A stretch of 64,000 bases of DNA from Rhodopirellula sp. (GTDB lineage Bacteria > Planctomycetota > Planctomycetia > Pirellulales > Pirellulaceae). Position 1 is the stretch's first letter, and the number at the start of each line of letters is the position of its first letter. Where the stretch lies: NCBI GenBank assembly GCA_003513555.1, contig DOPG01000012.1, positions 104,559 through 168,558 on the forward strand, in the 5' to 3' direction. Shown piece after piece: positions 17,642-25,504 of the stretch. The position numbers were made by a program, and so were the translations under genes. The notes under the pieces are model-generated. The model made no database searches. It was not told where the DNA came from and saw only the letters and a list, made by a program, of their open reading frames with translations.

Positions 17642-18320
17642 CTAACAAAATCTGCTCGTGGGTTGTCTTGCTTTATCGCCCCAGACAGCATCGAACTGAG
17701 AATCTCCACCGCATTTCCAGCGTTAAAACTTGTCATTGGCTGAATTCTTCTTGCAGTAATTCTGGTGATATTCTTCTACCAGGATAGAACTTGCCTGCTT
17801 TCATGATTTGAGTCTCAATTCGCTTACCAATTTCTTGACCGGTACGAGTGCGGCGAGTCTTTGCAACGATTTCCTGCTTTTCATTGTGGGTAAAGATCAC
17901 CGTCGGATACTGATTTCCGTAGTCACAGATTTGGCCATTCGCCTGTGTTGGATCAACGTTGTACCAGAACCAAGACAGCAACGAATCATACGAACTGCGA
18001 TCAGGATCAAGACGGATCTGCATCGATTCGACATGCCCCGCCCGCCCTATCTTTACCTACTCACAAGTCGGATTTTTCGTGAGCCCTTCCGGGCAACCCG
18101 AAATGGTTGAAATCACGCTGCCAACCTTGTCAAACGCTGGCTCCATGCACCAAAAACATCTTCCCGAAGAAGTTGCCAAGTGGTGGGTACCTGTTGGCGT
18201 CAGAGTACTGTCTCCCGCTTGGATGATTGTCGCGGGTGATTCTATGGGTGCCTCAGTGATCATCCAAAGAGCGAACGGGACAATCAACAAGGAACTTCCA
18301 AGTCAGAAAATCGACTGCAT
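17642..18320 (-). pseudogene. msrA: Decayed methionine sulfoxide reductase A gene
   Basis: Read from an ATG at 18320, one gene-length stretch matches secreted MsrA, but it is broken in four places. A TGA at codon 6 (18303-18305) interrupts a signal-like sequence. An in-frame TAG (18057-18059) follows LTKNPTCE, exactly where MsrA continues into VKIGRAGHVE. One extra base near 17780 shifts the frame: after GKFYP the family tail VEEYHQNYCKKN is found one frame over. A TAA (17723-17725) then falls in DKF*RWKCGGD. The catalytic motif survives as GRCFWCMEPAF, but conserved positions are altered (GYTGG is GCPEG). Two fragments are open (18057-18290 and 17733-18023). MsrA repairs S-methionine sulfoxide; this copy should be dead. 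Confidence 0.85.
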
Positions 18321-18449
18321 CATCGGCTAGCCTCCTGCAATCTCGTTGCCAGTTGTGACACAACAACCCGAAACCTTCCGCCTAACAGTTGTGCAAGCGG
18401 GTCGTCAAAAAATGATGTGGATCAACGACACGTCTCGCGACAGCCAGAA

Positions 18450-20210
18450 TCAAACTGCAGCGAGTGTTGTCGCCGGACGCCAATCGACAATATGTATTTC
18501 GACTTTTCTGAATCCGCGGAAGTCATTCACAACAGGGCGGTAAGCGATTTCAATAGGACCTTCAGTTGCATTGATCTCGTCACACCAATCACCAGCACCA
18601 AAAGCAACGCCACGGATCACCTTCTTTCCCTGACGAAGATTAACCGTCAAGTGTCGATCACCCCCACCCATCTTGCGTGCAGGTTGATCAAGCTCCACGT
18701 TCCTGCAATAGAGAACAGGCCTTGGATTTGCAGCTCCAAATGGCGCAAGCATATCCATCTGCTTGAGCACCTCAAGATTCAATTGCCCCAGTGTTGCCTC
18801 GGCATCGATTACGATCTCAGGCACAATTTCCTTGTCGTTCCATTGTTTGGTGACGGCCTCGTTGAAATCACCGCGAAAAGACTCAATCTCACGTTCACTA
18901 ATCGTCAAACCAGCTGCTGCCTTGTGTCCACCAAAGCGAATTAAGCGGTGATCACATTCGCAGAGCGCTTCATAAAGGTTAATGTTCGTTCCACCCACAC
19001 GACCTGAACCAACAGCCTCCGTCTTACCTGCCGCGTCCAACGAAATCACAAACACGGGCTTGGCATACTTATCAGCCACGCGTCCTGCAACGACACCGAT
19101 AACACCGGGGTGCCAGCCAACACCAGCAAGGACCAAAGCAGCATCACTTTCCGGATCGAACTCGGACTTGGCCTGTTTATCTGCCGCCAAATAAACACTT
19201 CTTTGTAAACTGTCCCGCGTCGTATTGAGTTGATGTATGTACTCAGCTAATTGCGTTGCTCGCTCGCCCGGCGAAATGGTCATTAATTCAACCGCCAATT
19301 GGGCTTGCCCAAGCCGCCCTGCAGCATTCAACCTTGGAGCAATATTAAACCCAATGCTCTCAGTATTCAGGCTCTCCACCTGATCCAGCTTGGTAAGCTT
19401 CATTAATTCGGTCAGCCCGGGCAACGGCTCCGCTCTCAGCATGCGAATACCATGCTCAACCAATATTCGGTTTTCATCCAGCAACGGCACAACGTCCGCA
19501 ACTGTTCCAATTGCGGTCAAAGACAACGATTGCATCAGATAACGACGCATCCGCTCGGTCACTTTCTTTGCCCCACAGATTGACTGGCACAGCGACCAAG
19601 CGAGTTTAAACGCAACGCCAGCACCGCAAAGTTCACCAAACGGATAAGCGGTACCAGGCAACCGCGGATGCACAATGGCATCGGCATCAGGTAATTGATC
19701 ACCGATGGTGTGGTGATCCGTGATCACCAACTTGACACCTAATTCCTTGCACAGCTCAGCATGGTCAACACTAGTGATCCCACAATCGACCGAAACGATC
19801 AGTTTCTTACCTCGATCGACCAATTTGCGAATCGCATCTTCATTCAGGCCATAACCATCCTCAAGGCGATTCGGAACGTGGTAGCTCACATCAGCATTAA
19901 ATAGCCTCAGTCCATTGACCAGAATGGCTGTTCCCGTCATCCCATCACAGTCATAATCACCGTAGATGACGATCGGCGTTTTGTTTTCAATCGCCTCTAC
20001 AAGAATCGCTGTCGCCTCAGGAATTCCAGGTAATTCCTGAGGATCTCTTAAACCCATCAACTTGGTATCAAGAAAACGCGAAGCATCCTCCGCAGTGTAG
20101 ATCCCTCGACTCACAAGAATTTGCGCCACCACAGCTGGCAGCCTTCCCGAATTCATCAGACTCTCAACACGATCAGCATCGTGTGGAATGACTCGCCACT
20201 GTCGTTTCAT
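18450..20210 (-). CDS. recJ: Single-stranded-DNA-specific exonuclease RecJ
   Basis: 586 aa from the ATG at 20210 (MKRQWRVIPHD), the usual RecJ N-terminus. The open frame continues 49 codons further upstream without resemblance to RecJ. DHH-phosphoesterase motifs are present: VIYGDYDCDGMTG, VDCGITSVDHAE and VITDHHTIGD. The DHHA1 motif RFGGHKAAAGLT and a C-terminal OB-like region (about 480-586) also match. RecJ degrades single-stranded DNA 5' to 3' in recombination and base-excision or mismatch repair. The gene is on the same strand as L33, about 310 bases downstream of it. Confidence 0.95.
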   Translation of the reverse strand: MKRQWRVIPHDADRVESLMNSGRLPAVVAQILVSRGIYTAEDASRFLDTKLMGLRDPQELPGIPEATAILVEAIENKTPIVIYGDYDCDGMTGTAILVNGLRLFNADVSYHVPNRLEDGYGLNEDAIRKLVDRGKKLIVSVDCGITSVDHAELCKELGVKLVITDHHTIGDQLPDADAIVHPRLPGTAYPFGELCGAGVAFKLAWSLCQSICGAKKVTERMRRYLMQSLSLTAIGTVADVVPLLDENRILVEHGIRMLRAEPLPGLTELMKLTKLDQVESLNTESIGFNIAPRLNAAGRLGQAQLAVELMTISPGERATQLAEYIHQLNTTRDSLQRSVYLAADKQAKSEFDPESDAALVLAGVGWHPGVIGVVAGRVADKYAKPVFVISLDAAGKTEAVGSGRVGGTNINLYEALCECDHRLIRFGGHKAAAGLTISEREIESFRGDFNEAVTKQWNDKEIVPEIVIDAEATLGQLNLEVLKQMDMLAPFGAANPRPVLYCRNVELDQPARKMGGGDRHLTVNLRQGKKVIRGVAFGAGDWCDEINATEGPIEIAYRPVVNDFRGFRKVEIHIVDWRPATTLAAV

Positions 20211-20520
20211 CCGTGAATCCTGTGGACCTGAACCGCTTGGACTCGAAACTCTATCGCTAAAAACTCCGTTGCCGGGAATTCCCTTGCAGGAAATTCTGCA
20301 ACTGTGAAATACCAGTGCCTTCAATGCCGACGAATTCGGTACCGGATAACATCGCAAATTCCGATCTTACCAAGACGGTGCATCAAAACGATCTAAGGGA
20401 AAACCGGACGATCGATTCCGTGAACAACACAACCGCGTGCCGTACCTACTGCGGAGCTGCATCCAGATCATGCGCAGACCGCTCATCAAGAACAGCACCG
20501 CAGGCCATGTTTTGGTCGAA
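20211..20520. other. Spacer between rpmG and recJ
   Basis: 310 bases on the minus strand between the L33 stop and the RecJ start. I see no further gene, no tRNA and no clear terminator or promoter. Confidence 0.4.
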
Positions 20521-20685
20521 TTACTTCTTCTTTTCGCCGTGAAAAGTGTGCTTCCGCAAACGCGGGCAATACTTTTTAACGCGAAGTTTCTCTCCGCCAG
20601 GCTTTCGCCTGACCGAGTAGTTGTAGTCGCCGCACTCTTCACACACGAGAAAAATCGTTTCAGCTTTCTTCTTACTTCTGGCCAT
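20521..20685 (-). CDS. rpmG: 50S ribosomal protein L33
   Basis: A 54-aa frame from the ATG at 20685 to the TAA at 20521-20523. It matches L33 throughout: MARSKKKAETIFLVCEECGD, then YNYSVRRKPGGEKLRVKKYC and PRLRKHTFHG with a Lys-rich end. L33 is a small protein of the large ribosomal subunit near the E site. Of the four zinc cysteines of the C+ form, three remain (CEEC and KYC); the fourth is Leu in CPRLRKH, so zinc binding is probably lost. No Shine-Dalgarno sequence is evident. Confidence 0.95.
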   Translation of the reverse strand: MARSKKKAETIFLVCEECGDYNYSVRRKPGGEKLRVKKYCPRLRKHTFHGEKKK

Positions 20686-20882
20686 CGGGAGGGCTCGGTT
20701 TGTCGGCTAATTTGGGCAATATGAAAATTTCGAGTGATGATTATTGCAGCAGAGGGGCTATTTCGGCAAGTAGAAATGGCCCCACTAGCGACGTTTCTTG
20801 GATCAGCTTCGCGGAAAACCCACAGGATGACCGTCCAAAACGACGCAAGAACTTACAAAAAGCGATGTTCACCACGTCCCAG

Positions 20883-23342
20883 CTACTGCTGGAGAGCAAA
20901 AAGTACCAGGTTTGCGACGATTTTGGCCGCATCCTCAGTGTTGTACCCGGGACATTGGATTGAATTCGGGCTTTCCAAGGCACAACTCAAGTCCAACGGA
21001 GAAAAAAAGACTGCTGCCAAGTCGTCCACCGTGGCAACTTCCAGATCAGGCTGGCCAGTTCGACGTGATCCTTGGTTGCCCCCGCCAGCAGGTGTCCGAA
21101 TCGTCACATTACGAAGATCAAACCCACCGGTTGCCCGGATTGCAGGGTGATTTTCCGGCATCGGCTGGAGCGGCGCATCAGGGAGTATTTTCGCCATTTC
21201 CCGCCGAAACGCGTCGCTAAAAAGCTTACTGCCACAAACCGCTGAACCCAAAATGATCCCGCCGCTCTGCACATAGTCTCGCAGCAATTTACATTCTGCT
21301 TCATTCCAGCTGAAATCTGTACGCCCATGAATCCAGAGAAACGGCACATCGTTTAATTGCTCGGAATCGAGGCTAACTGGCTGAGCGGGGGAAGCAAGCG
21401 AGATTGGTACGCGAGCGGCGATCAAAGCCATTGCATTGGGAAGCGCGCGGCGAGCCTCTTGCCCACCCGCATCGAGCGATAGCATGGCTACCTGCACCAC
21501 ATCTCGCGGAGCGTCACCAAGCAGTCCTGCTGACAGAATGGTCCGTTGCTCGAGTTTGTCTTTTAATTCACGGCCGGTGGCATAGGCAATCAGATTTTCC
21601 CCGATACGAATTCCAGTTTGGACCTGCTCTCGCAGTTGCTCTCCACCACGGTCTCGGTGGAACAGAAGGTCACCGTATTCCCAACGACAAGACAAACTTT
21701 TGGGTACATAAAAAACGGCCGTACGACAACACGCTTGAACGCCATACACCCAAAAGTCAGGACCAATCACCGTTGGATCGACTTTATGCTGAGCTGACCA
21801 GATGGGATGCCCAGGAGGTAAGCGTTCCAACCCCGCTCCCTCAAACCAGCTCTGGCATAGCTGATTCACACTGCGTTCAAAATCACTGGCATCTCCACAT
21901 CCATCTCCACCTTCAGCTTCAAACAGGATGCAGCCACCCTGGTCCACATACTCCTTGAGCCGCTCGGATAATTCATCGGTCATGGGTATCGCCTCTTTGC
22001 CACTCATGATGAGGACGGGGGCCTGCAGCAAGTCTTCCAATGTCGCATTTTTGGCATTAATGGTCTGCCACGTGAGATCACGTCCCCAGTCACTTTCAAC
22101 ATGCCGAACCAGTTGGCGCAAGCCATCAGGATGTTGGTTCCACTGAGCTTGGACCTCCGGACTTCCATACTGCAGCCGGCCGGCGACGACCTGCCGCTTC
22201 CCTTTGCTGAGAAACAGCAACGCAAAAGAAGTGGCAACATTGCTGCTTTCCATCGCTCCGACATTGGACCAGTATCCCTGAAATTCATCCTGAATACCGA
22301 TCAAATATTCTGCACCCTCGCGGTACCAGTCGTGATCACCCATGAATCGACGTCCAGACAATCGACCAACACGCTCCAGCGCGTACAAATAGTAAAACTT
22401 GGTCATTGAATCCCCGCCGGGATTAACTTGCAGCGTAAAATTCCTGCCGAGCCATTGGATCCCGTTTTCAATCGCCTGCTCATCTGTGGTACTACCCCCA
22501 CAACACTGGATCCGATTTCCAGCAGCATCAGAGTTCAGATGACTGCCTGCGATGATGACCGATGCAATGCCTGCACACGTCATGCTTCCCGAAGTCCGCC
22601 GACCGCTACCATAAGCCCATCCACCATTAGTTTGCTGACGATTCGTCCAATAGCGGTGAGCGCGTTGAAACACGACCGGATCGATTTGAATCCCGCGGTC
22701 CTGAGCGGCGCTGAGTGCCAACAATGCAAATTGCGAATTGGATGGATCCCCCGAGCCGCGTTGGCTTCCATAATCCCAACTTCCAATCCGATCATTGGCA
22801 CCTGCGGATTTCTGGCCTTTGACAAGCCATTCAACGTTTCGACGGATTCGGGGCAGGTCCCCCGCAGCACCTAGTTGGCAAAAAACAAGGGTTTGCAGTG
22901 CGACCGAGTAGGTTTGATTGGGTTCGAATGTACGTAGGTACCTCATTGCCCGGACAATATCAGGGTCTTCCCGAGAAACTGCTGCATTCAACAGGGCCAA
23001 AGTACACAAGGCTGACAGGCCACAAGACTGGCCCCCATATTCCTCCCAACCACCTCGATCATTTTGTGACTTGCGAAGATAGGCAATTCCACGGGTAATC
23101 GATCGCTGAACCGCCTTGGTATCGATGTCTGCATGGGCTTGTTGGCGAGGAATCAGAACCAATCCGAGACAAATCAGGATAATCCAGAACTGGCCCCCCT
23201 TTCCCGCAATCTGCCCCAGCGGTCTAAGATAGCGGTAGCAGCCAGCGATGCAGATGTCTGCCATTGCAATACCCAGCGGCCTCAATGCACCCTTGAAAAG
23301 CATTGGTCGTGTTTCCGCAAAGGATTGTTTCTTTTCCATCAT
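20883..23342 (-). CDS. Secreted terpenoid-cyclase-fold repeat protein with DUF4159
   Basis: 819 aa from the ATG at 23342. A GGAGGAG site lies 8 bases upstream, but it is the antisense of Pro codons of the divergent gene, so it may be fortuitous. Met27 (23264) is an alternative start. A hydrophobic segment (about 51-65) ending in AHA suggests secretion. Residues about 75-380 hold alpha/alpha-barrel repeats of the prenyltransferase/squalene-oxidase type (GGWEEYGGQSCGLSALCTLA, then TNGGWAYGSGRRTSGSMTCA). DUF4159-like halves follow at about 450-560 and 690-810, each with a GG-x-I/LF/LG strand. In planctomycetes DUF4159 proteins accompany MoxR/DUF58/BatA genes, as here. Biochemical role unknown. 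Confidence 0.85.
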   Translation of the reverse strand: MMEKKQSFAETRPMLFKGALRPLGIAMADICIAGCYRYLRPLGQIAGKGGQFWIILICLGLVLIPRQQAHADIDTKAVQRSITRGIAYLRKSQNDRGGWEEYGGQSCGLSALCTLALLNAAVSREDPDIVRAMRYLRTFEPNQTYSVALQTLVFCQLGAAGDLPRIRRNVEWLVKGQKSAGANDRIGSWDYGSQRGSGDPSNSQFALLALSAAQDRGIQIDPVVFQRAHRYWTNRQQTNGGWAYGSGRRTSGSMTCAGIASVIIAGSHLNSDAAGNRIQCCGGSTTDEQAIENGIQWLGRNFTLQVNPGGDSMTKFYYLYALERVGRLSGRRFMGDHDWYREGAEYLIGIQDEFQGYWSNVGAMESSNVATSFALLFLSKGKRQVVAGRLQYGSPEVQAQWNQHPDGLRQLVRHVESDWGRDLTWQTINAKNATLEDLLQAPVLIMSGKEAIPMTDELSERLKEYVDQGGCILFEAEGGDGCGDASDFERSVNQLCQSWFEGAGLERLPPGHPIWSAQHKVDPTVIGPDFWVYGVQACCRTAVFYVPKSLSCRWEYGDLLFHRDRGGEQLREQVQTGIRIGENLIAYATGRELKDKLEQRTILSAGLLGDAPRDVVQVAMLSLDAGGQEARRALPNAMALIAARVPISLASPAQPVSLDSEQLNDVPFLWIHGRTDFSWNEAECKLLRDYVQSGGIILGSAVCGSKLFSDAFRREMAKILPDAPLQPMPENHPAIRATGGFDLRNVTIRTPAGGGNQGSRRTGQPDLEVATVDDLAAVFFSPLDLSCALESPNSIQCPGYNTEDAAKIVANLVLFALQQ

Positions 23343-24426
23343 GAGCGGTTCTCCTCCACCACCTCCACCAAATCAACCTTCCCCCAAACAAACTTCTACG
23401 GGCTCATCAGCCTCAAGGAATCTTGGGGATGTGTTGCGTGAATTCTCTGATCACCAGCAAACCATGCGATCAGAGTTAGCCAAGGTCATTGTTGGCCAAA
23501 GCGACACCATCGAACAACTACTGGCTGCCATCTTCACTCGCGGGCACTGCCTACTCGAGGGAGTTCCCGGGCTCGCAAAAACACTGATGGTCAGCACGCT
23601 TGCCGACATTCTCGACGTTTCCTTCAAGCGTGTCCAGTTTACACCTGACCTGATGCCCTCGGATATCACCGGGACGCAAGTTTTGGAAGAAGACGAACAG
23701 GGAAAACGAATTTTTCGGTTCGTTGAAGGTCCGATTTTCACCAATATTCTGCTTGCCGACGAGATCAACCGAACACCTCCCAAAACGCAAGCCGCACTTT
23801 TGGAAGCAATGCAGGAACGCCAAGTCACAGTCGGTCGTGACACTTACAAATTACCCGCACCCTTCTTCACAATTGCAACCCAAAACCCAATCGAGCAGGA
23901 AGGAACCTACCCTCTTCCAGAGGCACAGCTCGACCGTTTTATGTTCAACATCAAAGTCGGTTACCCTACGGCAGACGAAGAAGAGCAGATCCTGACCGCT
24001 ACGACGCGTGGTGAGTCTGTGAAAGTCAACAAAGTGCTTTCATCACGGGCGATCCTGAACATTCAAAAATTGGTATCCAGCATCGCAGTCAATCCCTACG
24101 TCATTAGCTATGCAGCGAAATTGGTGCGTGCGACCCGTCCGAAAGATCCCACCGCGCCAGACTACGTTAAAGAACTGGTTGATTGGGGTGCAGGGCCGCG
24201 TGCCGGCCAAAATCTGATCGCGGGTGCGAAGGCTATCGCTGCAATGGATGGGCGTTTCAGCATCGATCCCGATGACATCAAACGAATCGCCTTGCCTGTT
24301 TTGCGACATCGTGTTGCTACCAACTTTCAAGCGCAAGCCGAAGGAATGGATACCGATGCGATTGTGACGCGATTACTGGAAGACATCAGCCCGCCTGAAC
24401 CGGAAAAACTCGCGCCGACAAAATAA
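23341..24426 (+). CDS. MoxR-family AAA+ ATPase
   Basis: About 361 aa from the ATG at 23341, with a Pro-rich N-terminus. A GTG near 23430 (VLREFSD) would start right at the first conserved helix. Motifs are GQSDTIEQLL, Walker A GVPGLAKT, sensor region ITGTQVLEED, Walker B LLADEINRTPPKTQAALLEA, and FFTIATQNPIEQEGTYPLPE with the arginine finger region EAQLDRF. MoxR ATPases act as chaperone-like partners of VWA-domain proteins. DUF58 and BatA-like VWA genes follow directly. The start codon overlaps that of the divergent DUF4159 gene. Confidence 0.93.
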   Translation: MSGSPPPPPPNQPSPKQTSTGSSASRNLGDVLREFSDHQQTMRSELAKVIVGQSDTIEQLLAAIFTRGHCLLEGVPGLAKTLMVSTLADILDVSFKRVQFTPDLMPSDITGTQVLEEDEQGKRIFRFVEGPIFTNILLADEINRTPPKTQAALLEAMQERQVTVGRDTYKLPAPFFTIATQNPIEQEGTYPLPEAQLDRFMFNIKVGYPTADEEEQILTATTRGESVKVNKVLSSRAILNIQKLVSSIAVNPYVISYAAKLVRATRPKDPTAPDYVKELVDWGAGPRAGQNLIAGAKAIAAMDGRFSIDPDDIKRIALPVLRHRVATNFQAQAEGMDTDAIVTRLLEDISPPEPEKLAPTK

Positions 24427-24452
24427 AAACAATCTGCGGGACCAATCTCCGA

Positions 24453-25358
24453 ATGACAGCACTACTTTCGCCCGAATCGCTGCAACAGATCAAGCGTCTG
24501 GATCTGCGCGCACGCATGGTGGTGAGAGGATTTTTACAGGGCCTGCACTCAAGCCCTTTCCACGGATTCTCTGTTCAGTTCAGTGAACACCGCCGATACA
24601 ACCGCGGTGATGACCCAAAGTTGATCGACTGGCTGGCTTACGCCAAAACTGACAAGTATTTCATCAAACGCTTCGAGGCTGAAACCAACCTGACCGCCTA
24701 TTTGGTGATCGACTTATCGAAGTCGATGGGATTCACCGAACAGCAGACAATGAACAAGTTCGAGTATTGCACCTGCCTGGCAGCATCACTCACTTACCTG
24801 ATGACCATGCAGCAGGACCCGGTGGGTTTGATCACTTTTGATGAAAAGATGCAGGCTCGACTGCCAGCTCGTAGTCGGCGGGGACACATCGGTGAAGTCA
24901 TGGGACAGTTATCTAAACTGCAACCGACGGGTAAAACCGACTTGGCCGCCTGCATTATCCAGCTGGCAGCAATGCTGAAACAGCACTCGCTCGTCATTCT
25001 TTTCTCGGACCTGTTACCCACAACCAATGATGAGGGTGCCCCAGAAGAAATCATCTCTGCTTTGGCAAGGCTAAAGCATGGTGGACATGATGTGATTGTA
25101 TTCCATGTGATGGACGAGGCCGAAGTCCATTTTCCGTATGAGGGCCCAGTGCAGTTCGAAGACTCAGAGAGTGGCGAAACGGTTTCCGTGGACGCCACAG
25201 GATTCCGGGAAGACTACCTGCAACAGCTCGAAGCGTTTCGAGATGCGTATCGCGAAGGCTGCAACAATTTACGGGTTGACTATGTACCTCTCGACACAAG
25301 CATGCCTTTCGACAAAGCGCTTACCGAATACCTGATCCAGCGTCAGAGTCGTTTTTAG
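24453..25358 (+). CDS. DUF58 domain protein
   Basis: 301 aa, cytoplasmic. Hallmarks are the DUF58 signature FSEHRRYNRGDDPKLIDWLA near residue 45 and a VWA-like metal site in VIDLSKSMGF (about 90), followed by PVGLITFDEKM and HSLVILFSDLLP. It lies 26 bases after moxR and is surely in the same operon. DUF58 proteins are thought to work with MoxR ATPases and VWA proteins in assembly or activation of partner complexes; the target here is unknown. Confidence 0.9.
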   Translation: MTALLSPESLQQIKRLDLRARMVVRGFLQGLHSSPFHGFSVQFSEHRRYNRGDDPKLIDWLAYAKTDKYFIKRFEAETNLTAYLVIDLSKSMGFTEQQTMNKFEYCTCLAASLTYLMTMQQDPVGLITFDEKMQARLPARSRRGHIGEVMGQLSKLQPTGKTDLAACIIQLAAMLKQHSLVILFSDLLPTTNDEGAPEEIISALARLKHGGHDVIVFHVMDEAEVHFPYEGPVQFEDSESGETVSVDATGFREDYLQQLEAFRDAYREGCNNLRVDYVPLDTSMPFDKALTEYLIQRQSRF

Positions 25359-25504
25359 CAGGCGATCCATACGATCACCGGATGCAATCCGACGCACCAC
25401 CTGGTGGTTGTTTCATCCTGCGTCCCTAACGATCTTGCGTTGGAGACAATGCCTCCAAACTATTCAAATTCACCTCCACAAACTGCCTGTAACTGCGACC
25501 TACC

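Noticed and set aside
17642..18320. Stop-codon recoding or an alternative genetic code in msrA
   Set aside because: All three stop types and a frameshift occur, while all other genes use normal stops.
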